Shown here: in pieces, positions 55,625 through 63,836 of the stretch
Layout: the number at the start of each line of letters is the position of its first letter
How positions within the stretch are numbered: position 1 is the first letter of the stretch
NCBI GenBank assembly: GCA_036377675.1
Contig: DASUXY010000040.1
Coordinates: 43,398 to 107,397, forward strand
Length of the DNA stretch: 64,000 bases
Reading direction: 5' to 3'
Origin: DASUXY01 sp036377675
Lineage (GTDB): Bacteria; Bacillota; Bacilli; Bacillales; Amphibacillaceae
Notes under the pieces: generated by a model
What the model was told of the DNA's origin: nothing
Databases searched by the model: none
The model's input: only the letters and a program-made list of their open reading frames with translations
Position numbers and translations under genes: made by a program

Positions 55625-56233
55625 TTATTCAAATAAAAATGGTTGTCCAGGTTCATAACAATCATCTAATACATAAATCCCTGTTTCTTTTTCTCCATTC
55701 GGCAATTGTAGTTCTTTTTTCGAACAAATCATCCCATTCGATGGAACACCTCTTAAAGTTGTCGGTTTAATTTTCATTCCACTCGGCATCGTCGCACCAC
55801 TTTTTGCAACAACGACACGTTAATCAGCGGCAACATTAGCCGCTCCACATACAATTTGCAACGTTTCATCTCCGACGTCGACTTGACAAACACTTAATTT
55901 ATCAGCATTTTCATGTCGTTCTTTTTTAATGACGTGCCCGACGACAAATTTTGGTGAAATGTCAAAATCCAGTGAATCATCGATTTTAAATGCTTGGAAC
56001 AATTGTTTCAGTTGATCGAGCATCTGTTCAGTGAGCATCATTTTTCCCGGCTTATTTTGGCCGAAATCGAAGTGTTTAGATGCTTCAAAAATATTGTAGC
56101 CGACGACTTTGTCTTGGGCAGTAATTCTTGTCACTGGCCCGACTGTATCAACTGTAATGTCTTCCCAATCTCCAGTTGAGATAGGAATGATTAAAACATC
56201 ACCCATTCCATGCGGATTATAATAAACATCCAT
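55625..56233 (-). pseudogene. ytpR: tRNA-binding domain protein YtpR, interrupted by an in-frame TAA
   Basis: The frame opens at ATG 56233 (MDVYYNPHGMGDVLII) and runs to TAA at 55820-55822 after CGAANVAAD. With no frame change it continues as RVVVAKSGATMPSGMKIK, LRGVPSNGMICSKKELQLP and ends PGQPFLFE at TAA 55625. The full interval is 203 codons (202 residues), the family length. The stop lies inside the EMAP/PheT-like tRNA-binding domain; CAA to TAA is the simplest change, since family members have Gln or Lys near this point. A truncated 137-residue product would lack about a third of the domain. Confidence 0.85.
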
Positions 56234-56238
56234 TTCGA

Positions 56239-57057
56239 TCACTCTTTCTTATCATTTTTTTCTGGGCGGTTTTTCGCTAGTATAAAGATGGGTGTTAATT
56301 CCTTATCTTCATAAATAAATGAAAGCGTTGTAATCGGAATTCTTCCCTCTGCAAAAAACTGCATCGTCATTTGTTGTAAAATGTCATAGCCTGTTTTATT
56401 TTGAATGTCAGCAATGATGAGCACATCTTGATGAGGAATAGCTATAGCAAGCTCTCCTTTGCTATTTGCCTTCATTTCTTCTAAAAAAGCTTCATTTAAA
56501 ATCCGACTCGCATCGTAGCCATCTTGAGTAGCTATGAAATAAAAATCATTACCTGCTACTTCGTCCTTCTTATAGTCCGTCGTTAAAGATCTCACATTAA
56601 ATGCTGCAATTTCATTCAATCGTTTTTTCGACCACTCTTCTTTTTCAAGTAGTGGTTCATCGATTAATCGATATGATTTCCCTAAATCAAGTGCATAAAA
56701 TATACGTGTTTCAGCTGTATGTTCCGTATAGACAAGATTTGCACCGGCATTCGTTTGCGTTGGAAATGAAGTTGATCGAACGACCGGAAAAATATGCTTT
56801 TCCATACCTTTTAGCTCATATGTTTGATTCATAATTTTTAGCGACTCTAAAATATGATCGACCAAATCATCTACCGCTTCATCCCCACGCTCATTATACT
56901 TAGCTACTACATTCGGTAACGTAATCGTTACCCCTTGCTTCGATTCTTTCCATTCAATTCGAAATGTATCTTTATCCCGATTATAAGACGTTCGGTATTC
57001 GGGCTTGGAAAGTCTTGCTTCTAATATTTTTTTCATTTTTATCGTGTTCATCGTCAT
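56239..57057 (-). CDS. ytpQ: DUF1444 protein YtpQ
   Basis: 272 residues matching the DUF1444/UPF0354 family of Bacillus YtpQ. Recognisable blocks include HIFPVVRSTSFPT, DLGKSYRLIDEPLLE, AAFNVRSL and DGYDASRILNEAFL. No function is established. It sits between ytpP and ytpR on the same strand, with its stop close to or overlapping the start region of ytpR. The frame is intact, unlike both neighbours. AGGAGGG lies about 11 bases before ATG 57057. Confidence 0.85.
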   Translation of the reverse strand: MTMNTIKMKKILEARLSKPEYRTSYNRDKDTFRIEWKESKQGVTITLPNVVAKYNERGDEAVDDLVDHILESLKIMNQTYELKGMEKHIFPVVRSTSFPTQTNAGANLVYTEHTAETRIFYALDLGKSYRLIDEPLLEKEEWSKKRLNEIAAFNVRSLTTDYKKDEVAGNDFYFIATQDGYDASRILNEAFLEEMKANSKGELAIAIPHQDVLIIADIQNKTGYDILQQMTMQFFAEGRIPITTLSFIYEDKELTPIFILAKNRPEKNDKKE

Positions 57058-57079
57058 TGACCATCACACCCTCCTCATA

Positions 57080-57407
57080 CTACATCTTATCACTCAGGTA
57101 ATTGTTCAAGAAACTGAACATTTCATCCTTTGTCTTCCTCTCCTTACTCACAAGTCGGTCGACTTCTTTTCCACGATGAAAGGCGATGAAGCTAGGAATT
57201 TCAAATACATCATACTGTTGACAAAGATCTATAGACTGATCTCGATCTACGAAGATATCATGTATATCGTGAAAAAGACTGTTCGATTTCCGGCAAAATA
57301 GGCTCAATTATTCGACAATCAAGACACCAATCGGCTGAAAATATCATCATCACGTTTTCTTGCTGGATATACTTCTTAAACTGTTCATGCGATTCCAAAG
57401 TTTTCAC
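57080..57407 (-). pseudogene. ytpP: Thioredoxin-like protein YtpP, frameshifted
   Basis: GTG at 57407 (AAGGAG nine bases upstream) opens KTLESHEQFKKYIQQ and includes the redox motif SADWCLDCR. The frame ends early, after EQSFSRYT. A second frame continues with FHDIHDIFVDRDQSIDL and the thioredoxin cis-Pro block YDVFEIPSFIAFHRG, ending at 57080. The interval is 328 bases; removing one T from the T5 run (57272-57276 as A5 on the plus strand) gives 109 codons (108 residues), the family length. An insertion in a homopolymer may be a real mutation or a sequencing error. Confidence 0.85.
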
Positions 57408-57607
57408 TGTCTTCAGCTCCTTTTCTAATGATAACTGTGATTGATCGTTCTTTCAAACGACATGTTTAATTAATTGAATGTGATCCAAATCTCTCTAATT
57501 CTCTCATCTTACTAAAGATAAAAGACTATGAATCATCTAAAATGCTTCAATTTACTAGTCAAATCAGATAACATAGATTATAACGACTATTTTTTGGAGG
57601 GATTTAG

Positions 57608-58048
57608 ATGGAATTAACCGTTTATTTAGCCGGACAAATTCATGATGATTGGCGTGATCAAGTGAAGAATCAAGCCATTGAAAAAAAATTACCTTTAACC
57701 TTTGTTGCACCTCAAACAAATCATGATCGCTCCGACAACATCGGCGAGGATATTTTAGGAAAACAACCGAATGAATTATACAAGGACGCTACAGCTTCCC
57801 GTATTAATAACTTTAGAACCGAAGTGCTCATGCAAAAGTCTGACGTTGTCATCGCTTTATTCGGCGAAAAATACAGACAGTGGAACACAGCTATGGATGC
57901 AAGTGCGGCCATAACTATAGGTAAACCGACAATTATCGTTCGTCCACCATCACTCATCCATCCACTGAAGGAACTTTCTAGCAAAGCAAGTGTAACGGTT
58001 GAAACGATCGATCAAGCGTTAGACGTATTAACTTACGTATTTGAATAA
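57608..58048 (+). CDS. ytoQ: YtoQ-family protein
   Basis: 146 residues of the YtoQ family, related in fold to nucleoside 2-deoxyribosyltransferases. The N-terminus LTVYLAGQIHDDWRDQV, the NHDRSDNIGEDILG block and GEKYRQWNTAMDASAA are clear. An enzymatic activity has not been shown to my knowledge. It has TTTGGAGGGA upstream and its own hairpin terminator. Confidence 0.85.
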   Translation: MELTVYLAGQIHDDWRDQVKNQAIEKKLPLTFVAPQTNHDRSDNIGEDILGKQPNELYKDATASRINNFRTEVLMQKSDVVIALFGEKYRQWNTAMDASAAITIGKPTIIVRPPSLIHPLKELSSKASVTVETIDQALDVLTYVFE

Positions 58049-58051
58049 ACT

Positions 58052-58081
58052 AAAAGCGCAGCTATGACGAGCTGCGCTTTT
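58052..58081. terminator. Terminator after ytoQ
   Basis: AAAAGCGCAGCT pairs with AGCTGCGCTTTT around a six-base loop. A and T tracts flank it, so it can serve ytoQ and the opposing ytoP transcript. Confidence 0.85.
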
Positions 58082-58194
58082 AATTGTTACGACTTTATTT
58101 TACATTACATCTATGCGAGCTTCTTCTCCTCCTGTTCGGACGAGAGGAGCTCCTTTAACCCTATAATGTCTACTACGAAGCATACCACGAATGA

Positions 58195-59262
58195 TTAACC
58201 ATTTTTTCGAATGTACTCAATCGTTTGGTGATCCGTTGTTTTCACAAGTTTAACGAGTAGTTCCTTCGCAGCCTCGTAGTCATCGACATGAATGATGGAT
58301 GCTGACGTATGAATATACCTCGAGCATATACCGACAACAGCTGAAGGGACTCCCTCATTTGATATATGTACTCTACCAGCATCTGTTCCTCCTTGTGATA
58401 TAAAGTACTGATAAGGAATATCGTTTGATTCCGCTGTATCTAAAATAAAATCTCTTAAACCTCGATGTGTAATCATCGTTCGATCAAAAATACGCAATAA
58501 AGCTCCTTCGCCAAGATGGCCAAATTCGTTTTTATCTCCTGTCATATCATTCGCTGGTGAGGCATCTAATGCATAAAAAATATCCGGTTGAATCATGTTT
58601 GCTGCCACTTGGGCACCACGGAGTCCGACTTCTTCCTGCACGGTTGCACCTGAGTATAATTCATTCGGTATCGTTTCATTTTGAAGTTCTTTCAACAATT
58701 CAATCGATAAACCACATCCATAACGATTATCCCATGCTTTAGCGAGTATTTTTTTATCATTAGCCATCGGTGTAAATGGACAAATCGGCACAACCGTTTG
58801 ACCCGGCTTAATTCCGATATTTTCAGCATCTTCACGATCATCTGCTCCAATATCGATGAGCATATTTTTTATATCCATCGGTTTTTTACGCTGTTCAGGA
58901 GTTAAATTGTGTGGAGGAATCGACCCAATCACTCCAACGACGGGTCCATCATCTGTCATCACTTGTACACGTTGAGCGAGCAATACTTGATTCCACCAAC
59001 CGCCTAATGGTTGAAAACGAATCATCCCATTTTTCGTAATTTGTGTTACCATAAAGCCAACTTCATCCATATGTCCAGCCACTAACACGCGTGGACCTTT
59101 TCCTTTTCGAACACCGAAAACTCCACCGAGATGATCATAAATGACTTCATCAGCATATTTTTCCAATTGAGTTGCCATAAACGACCGAATGCGATGCTCA
59201 TCACTGGGAGCTCCTTGTAATTCTGTTAATGTTTTAAAAAGTTTCTTTGTATCTTGTTTCAT
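58195..59262 (-). CDS. ytoP: M42-family glutamyl aminopeptidase YtoP
   Basis: 355 residues of the M42 (TET-like) metallo-aminopeptidase family. Metal and catalytic blocks are LVAGHMDEVGFMV (about 60-72), KAWDNRYGCG, the catalytic glutamates in TVQEEVGLRGAQ, ALDASPAND and the final histidine region in SRYIHTSASIIHVDDYE. The family removes N-terminal residues from peptides. ATG 59262 is preceded by AGAGGTGAGG. Confidence 0.92.
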   Translation of the reverse strand: MKQDTKKLFKTLTELQGAPSDEHRIRSFMATQLEKYADEVIYDHLGGVFGVRKGKGPRVLVAGHMDEVGFMVTQITKNGMIRFQPLGGWWNQVLLAQRVQVMTDDGPVVGVIGSIPPHNLTPEQRKKPMDIKNMLIDIGADDREDAENIGIKPGQTVVPICPFTPMANDKKILAKAWDNRYGCGLSIELLKELQNETIPNELYSGATVQEEVGLRGAQVAANMIQPDIFYALDASPANDMTGDKNEFGHLGEGALLRIFDRTMITHRGLRDFILDTAESNDIPYQYFISQGGTDAGRVHISNEGVPSAVVGICSRYIHTSASIIHVDDYEAAKELLVKLVKTTDHQTIEYIRKNG

Positions 59263-59432
59263 TACTTTTCCTCACCTCTTTCACGAGTTGTTATATGTAG
59301 TATAACGAAAGGAAAATTTCATTTCCACATAGGAAACAAATGTGGAATAGTTTTTTAAATTCGTACAATACGATATACTATTGTATAAATGGATGGTTTA
59401 CATGTAGAATATGTTGTATGAGGTGAATTAAA

Positions 59433-59747
59433 ATGGATAAAAAAAGAATATGTCTAGCAACAGCCGTAGGTTTTACTGTCGGTTATTTAACGAAAGTTTT
59501 AATTGACAGTCGCCAGCAAGTAACTCCCGAACAAGCGTTGAAACATGCAAAGGAAATGTTTAAAAAAGTTGGACCGATTAGCGGTTCATGGATTTACATG
59601 AAACCTGAAGAGGTTACGAAAAATGGTCTGTTATACAATGCTTATCGAGGTGGAGTTACACGCACAATCGATGGCGAAAATAAACCATATGAGTTCTATG
59701 TAGATGTGGACACAGGGGCGGTTATTAGTACTGCTGAGTCTTCTTAA
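59433..59747 (+). CDS. ytzB: PepSY-domain protein YtzB
   Basis: 104 residues with a short N-terminal hydrophobic segment (about 7-23) and a PepSY-like domain (about 34-100), ending EFYVDVDTGAVISTAESS. YtzB of B. subtilis has the same length and position. PepSY domains often inhibit proteases; nothing specific is known for this one. GAGGTG lies ten bases before the ATG. Confidence 0.82.
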   Translation: MDKKRICLATAVGFTVGYLTKVLIDSRQQVTPEQALKHAKEMFKKVGPISGSWIYMKPEEVTKNGLLYNAYRGGVTRTIDGENKPYEFYVDVDTGAVISTAESS

Positions 59748-59894
59748 TATAGAGCGAGGTGACTCATGTCACCCGCTTCTACAGATAGACTTAGCAATGG
59801 CAAAAAAGCACGTACAACGGTGAGAAAAATTTTCCTGAAATTGATAGCGATTACATTTATTGGGTGCGTTATTATTGGAAGAGGAGAAATAAAT

Positions 59895-60752
59895 ATGGAA
59901 ACATTACAAGTCGGCCGTGCCAAGTTAACATGGTTAAAGGGCGGAGTGAATTTCCTCGATGGGGGCGCAATGTTTGGCGTCGTTCCAAAAGCACTCTGGA
60001 GCCGAAAATATCCATCGACAGATCACAATCTCGTCGAGTTACGAACTGATCCAATTTTGTTGCAAATCGATGGAATGAATCTTTTAATTGATACTGGAAT
60101 GGGGAATAACAAGCTAACCGATAAACAAATTCGTAACTTCGGTGTGTTGGAACAGTCTTCTCTGGAAGAGTCATTAAACAGACTAGGACTTTCGATTGAA
60201 GATATCGATAAGATTTTAATGACACATTTACATTTTGACCACGCTTGTGGTTTAACAAAAAAGGTTGACGGTTATACGTATGAGTCAATTTTTAAAAATA
60301 CGCCCATTTACACATCGAGCATCGAATGGAATGAAATGAGAAACCCTAATATTCGGTCGGTGAATACGTACTGGGAAATGAATTGGCAACCAATCGTCGA
60401 TCAAGTCATTACATATGAACATGAACTTGAAATTGTCCCTGGTTTAAAAATGATTCATTCAGGCGGCCATAGTGACGGTCATTCAATTGTTGTGTTTGAA
60501 GATGGGGATAATTGTTTCATTCATATGGCCGATTTAATGCCGACACATGCACATCAAAATAAACTATGGGCACTCGCTTACGATGATTATCCAGTCGATT
60601 CTGTTCATCAAAAAGAAAAATGGATGGAATTTGGCTATGAAAAAAATGCATGGTATACATTTTATCATGATGCTCATTACCGAGCGATTAAATACAATTC
60701 GACAGGACAACAAATCCAATCTTTGAAACGAAAAAGATATGCTTATTCATAA
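59895..60752 (+). CDS. ytnP: Metallo-beta-lactamase-fold lactonase YtnP
   Basis: 285 residues. The dinuclear metal motif is LMTHLHFDHACGL, with further ligands in HSGGHSDGHS and HMADLMPTHAH and in FYHDAHY. B. subtilis YtnP is a lactonase-like protein reported to quench Streptomyces signalling. ATG 59895 (METLQVGRAKLTWL) has AGAGGAG eight bases upstream; earlier in-frame ATGs add a non-conserved leader. It follows ytzB on the same strand. Confidence 0.9.
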   Translation: METLQVGRAKLTWLKGGVNFLDGGAMFGVVPKALWSRKYPSTDHNLVELRTDPILLQIDGMNLLIDTGMGNNKLTDKQIRNFGVLEQSSLEESLNRLGLSIEDIDKILMTHLHFDHACGLTKKVDGYTYESIFKNTPIYTSSIEWNEMRNPNIRSVNTYWEMNWQPIVDQVITYEHELEIVPGLKMIHSGGHSDGHSIVVFEDGDNCFIHMADLMPTHAHQNKLWALAYDDYPVDSVHQKEKWMEFGYEKNAWYTFYHDAHYRAIKYNSTGQQIQSLKRKRYAYS

Positions 60753-60759
60753 TTACGAT

Positions 60760-60790
60760 AAAACTGTCCCATTGATGTGGACAGTTTTTA
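60760..60790 (+). terminator. Rho-independent terminator after ytnP
   Basis: AAAACTGTCC (60760-60769) pairs with GGACAGTTTT (60779-60788) around a nine-base loop, followed by TA-rich sequence. Confidence 0.8.
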
Positions 60791-60884
60791 AATGAGTCGC
60801 CCCTTTTATGAATGGCATGTGTCCATCCTTCTAGGAGGAATATATTCGTCTCTTTAACGGATACTATTAATGAGGTGAATGTAC

Positions 60885-61169
60885 ATGTCATTAAATGTCA
60901 ACGATCAATTAACGTTACTGTTCGACCTTCTTGATGACCATTATGAGGGCTGTTGCACGAGTGTGGCAGAATATGAACAGATTAAACGAATTGTTCAACA
61001 CGTAACACGCCATTCGCAAGTACCGGATGAAATCGCGTCTGTACTAGCTGATATTTACAACTATGGACACGAAGGAGAGAGCAGCCTAAATATTCAACAA
61101 TATACGTCTGCTCGTAAACAGGACATTAACAAATGGAAACATTCCATTCAACAGTTCAGCCCCCAATAG
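60885..61169 (+). CDS. ytzH: YtzH-like protein
   Basis: A soluble, mainly helical protein of 94 residues; the block DHYEGCCTSVAEYEQIKRIV matches B. subtilis YtzH. No function is known. ATG 60885 has GAGGTGA six bases upstream; an ATG two codons earlier abuts that site. In B. subtilis trmB lies next to it; here trmB is absent. It converges on ytmP with seven bases between stops. Confidence 0.8.
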   Translation: MSLNVNDQLTLLFDLLDDHYEGCCTSVAEYEQIKRIVQHVTRHSQVPDEIASVLADIYNYGHEGESSLNIQQYTSARKQDINKWKHSIQQFSPQ

Positions 61170-61176
61170 AGACATT

Positions 61177-61977
61177 TCAACTACATACGCGATTATTTAA
61201 TTCTACTAAATCATTTAATGTTTGATAAAGTTTTTTAGCATCTTTTCGCTCATAATACCAAGCTAAATAAGCGAGTGAGTCAATTAGTAAATACCAGTTC
61301 ATCCGTTTCACTAACTGCTCATCTTTTTGAATACCGTACTGCTTTAACCAATGATGCCAATCTTCTTCGGGTATATACGAATTTAAAATCGTTGCATAAT
61401 CTGTTAAGGGATCACCAATAGTCGCATTTTCCCAATCAATTAAGTAGAGACGCCCGTTCGTAGACATTAAAAAATTATTGTGATTTAAATCTCCGTGACA
61501 AACTGTTTGATATTCTGTTCTTGTATGAGGAAGATTTTTTTTCAAGTAAAATAAAGCTTTTTGCACTTCCTGATATCCAATGAGTTCGCTATTCAATATA
61601 CGTTTTTGAATGTGGGCATAGCGAATATTTTCCCGAATCGGCTTTTTACCTAGACGCATAAGCATATGCAACAATTCAGAGGATTGATGGATTTTTTTCA
61701 ATAATTCAGCGACACGGGCTTCCTGCATCTCTTCAGGGCTAAGCTCTCTACCATACATCCATTCCTGGGCTGTAATGACGTCACCATTTTCCAAACGTTT
61801 CGTCCATATTAACTTCGGTACAATTCCTTCTGCAGACAACACCGCTAAGAAAGGCGACGAATTGCGCTTAAGAAATAATCGCTGACCATTTTTCTTAGCT
61901 ACATAAGCATCTCCTGTTAATCCACCAGCGGGTACTATATCCCATTCTTTGCTGAGTACTTGATTAAACCAATTCAC
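61177..61977 (-). CDS. ytmP: Aminoglycoside/choline kinase-family phosphotransferase YtmP
   Basis: 266 residues of the protein-kinase-like APH/ChoK fold. The catalytic loop is CHGDLNHNNFLM and the metal-binding Asp lies in YLIDWENATIGDPLTDYA. An N-terminal ATP-binding lobe contains the lysine in RLFLKRN. The substrate is not known; small alcohols or amino sugars are typical for the fold. It is the equivalent of YtmP by position and motif. Confidence 0.87.
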   Translation of the reverse strand: MNWFNQVLSKEWDIVPAGGLTGDAYVAKKNGQRLFLKRNSSPFLAVLSAEGIVPKLIWTKRLENGDVITAQEWMYGRELSPEEMQEARVAELLKKIHQSSELLHMLMRLGKKPIRENIRYAHIQKRILNSELIGYQEVQKALFYLKKNLPHTRTEYQTVCHGDLNHNNFLMSTNGRLYLIDWENATIGDPLTDYATILNSYIPEEDWHHWLKQYGIQKDEQLVKRMNWYLLIDSLAYLAWYYERKDAKKLYQTLNDLVELNNRVCS

Positions 61978-62422
61978 GTTAAATTCCCCATATCATTCAT
62001 GTTTTTATGTATAGTAAAAGTGTAGGAAACCTTTCTCCTGTTTCGATTTAAAAGAAAGACATGTAAATAGATTACCTAAAAGTAGCCACACATGCAAGCA
62101 GATAACCTAATGATGTCAATGAGCTTTTTTTAAGCGACCTCGTTCGTTTTCTTTGTAAAATTAACTTTTAAATTTTTATATATTTTTCACTTCAATACAT
62201 CTGCCGTTCAAAAATGAGCTAAACTAGGTCTTTTAAAAGATGTTGGCTGGCAATGATGTAAAAGCTTGTCGGCTACTCTCAATTGACCACTTTTCAGAAG
62301 GAATGCTAAAGAGCGTATATCTTTAAACCATCGTGCAAAGTCGGATAGCGAAATATGTTCTCATTCATCTTTAAATACATAATCCTCTAGCCTGCCTGAT
62401 GAGTGAAGTCAATGTGTTCACC
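61978..62422. other. 445-base gap between ytmP and thpR, possible gene remnants
   Basis: No intact gene is seen. On the minus strand, upstream-reading frames of 40-50 codons occur between about 62220 and 62400 (for example a stretch ending QPTSFKRPSLAHF) but with stops and no ribosome site that fits. A GAGGTGAAC followed by TTG just past the thpR stop opens only 13 codons. The rest is AT-rich with no clear terminator. Confidence 0.4.
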
Positions 62423-62983
62423 TCATTTTAAATCATATGTTAACACACGTTCATATTTTGGAATCTGTCTCGGATGAATGCGATAAATGACAAGTTCATT
62501 AATCGGCATCATTTGTTTAACTCCTCTATAATTTTCCTTTATCTCAATGATTTTTTCGTAATCCGGTGATCCATTCCATTTTTTTGCTAATGTAATATGA
62601 GGACGATATGTTCTCGTTTCTTTAGGGAATCCGACTTCGCTTGCACAGACTTCTATACGTTGCTGAAGGACTACTAACTGATCGTTTTTATGTACACCGA
62701 CCCACAAAACACGTGGTTTACTCGGTTTTCCAAATGTGCCGAGCGAACCGACTATAGTGGAAAATGCTGAAGGTAGCTCCATACTTTTTAGCTGTTCATT
62801 TAGCTTGGACAACTGAGAGGGATTGACTCCACCTAAAAACTTCAACGTAATATGCAAGTCCTGTTCATCCGTCCATTGTTTATACGATACATGCTTTTTC
62901 AATTGTTCCGACCAGTTTGCAAAATACCTTTTTAATGAATTTTGCAATGGAATCGCAATAAAATAATGTGGAATCCTCATCAA
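62423..62983 (-). CDS. thpR: RNA 2',3'-cyclic phosphodiesterase
   Basis: 186 residues of the 2H phosphoesterase family. The two catalytic HxTx motifs are HITLKFLG (about 45-52) and HITLAKKW (about 129-136). The family opens 2',3'-cyclic phosphates on RNA ends and was formerly called 2'-5' RNA ligase (YtlP in B. subtilis). ATG 62983 begins MMRIPHYFIAIPL; a second ATG follows directly. Confidence 0.92.
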   Translation of the reverse strand: MMRIPHYFIAIPLQNSLKRYFANWSEQLKKHVSYKQWTDEQDLHITLKFLGGVNPSQLSKLNEQLKSMELPSAFSTIVGSLGTFGKPSKPRVLWVGVHKNDQLVVLQQRIEVCASEVGFPKETRTYRPHITLAKKWNGSPDYEKIIEIKENYRGVKQMMPINELVIYRIHPRQIPKYERVLTYDLK

Positions 62984-63079
62984 TCTTCCCTCATTTTTTA
63001 ATAAGATTCAGCTGCATATGGAAATGACCACTTCTCTAGTGTGCCCAACTATTCCCTTCAAATACCGTGGCTGTTTATT

Positions 63080-63793
63080 TTATCGTAAAGATTGACAATA
63101 TTTCTCTTCTTTTTCAGTCAGCTCCCGATATGAACCAGGTGGCAATGTCGAATCTAATAATAACTCTCCCATTCGGATTCGTTGTAAATAGATCACTTGT
63201 TTCTGAACAGCTTGAAACATTCGCTTCACTTGATGAAATTTCCCTTCAGAAATTGTTAGTTCAATTTCTGAAATCGTATCACTGGAAATAATGTCAAGTT
63301 TCCCTGGTTTTGTCTTATATCCATCATCTAAAACGACACCCTTAGCAAAAGCTTCAACATCTTTCTCTGTCACTTTTCCCTCTACTTTAGCATAATACGT
63401 TTTAGAAACGCCTTTTTTAGGTGATAATAATTCGTGGGCTAATTTTCCATCATTCGTCAAAAGTAATAAGCCTTCCGTATCTTTATCTAACCTACCAACT
63501 GGAAATGGTTCAAAGTGTTTATATTTTGGTTCCAATAAATCGATAACCGTCCGTTCCCAACGGTCCCACGTACTCGATATGTATCCTGGTGGCTTATTCA
63601 TCATCAAGTACACATATTTTTGATAATGGATAATCGTCTCATCAACCTTTATACAATCTTCATCAGGATTCACGTGAACGCTCGGATCTTTAACGACATC
63701 ACCATTTACAGTTACGTGTTTTTTCTTGATTAAACGCTTTACTTCTTTCCGGCTACCAACACCCATATTAGCTAATAATTTATCTAAGCGCAC
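63080..63793 (-). CDS. rsuA: 16S rRNA pseudouridine synthase, RsuA family
   Basis: 237 residues: an N-terminal S4 domain (about 1-60, MRLDKLLANMGVGSRKEVKR) and a pseudouridine synthase domain with the catalytic Asp in GRLDKDTEGLLLLTND (about 102-117) and EGKFHQVKRMF near the end. The closest known member is RsuA (U516 of 16S rRNA); the B. subtilis gene at this place is ytzG. The substrate is inferred from family. Confidence 0.9.
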   Translation of the reverse strand: MRLDKLLANMGVGSRKEVKRLIKKKHVTVNGDVVKDPSVHVNPDEDCIKVDETIIHYQKYVYLMMNKPPGYISSTWDRWERTVIDLLEPKYKHFEPFPVGRLDKDTEGLLLLTNDGKLAHELLSPKKGVSKTYYAKVEGKVTEKDVEAFAKGVVLDDGYKTKPGKLDIISSDTISEIELTISEGKFHQVKRMFQAVQKQVIYLQRIRMGELLLDSTLPPGSYRELTEKEEKYCQSLR

Positions 63794-63836
63794 AAATATA
63801 ACTTCCTTTCACCTTGCAATCATCACATTCATGCTT

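Noticed and set aside
57272..57276. Programmed frameshift in ytpP
   Set aside because: A T5 run can cause transcriptional slippage, but it is short, and the gene is uninterrupted in relatives as far as I know. Mutation or sequencing error is more likely.
59766..59894. Longer ytnP start giving a 328-residue protein with a hydrophobic leader
   Set aside because: The extra 43 residues are not in the family, and the internal ATG at 59895 has a well-spaced AGAGGAG. A signal anchor is therefore not supported.
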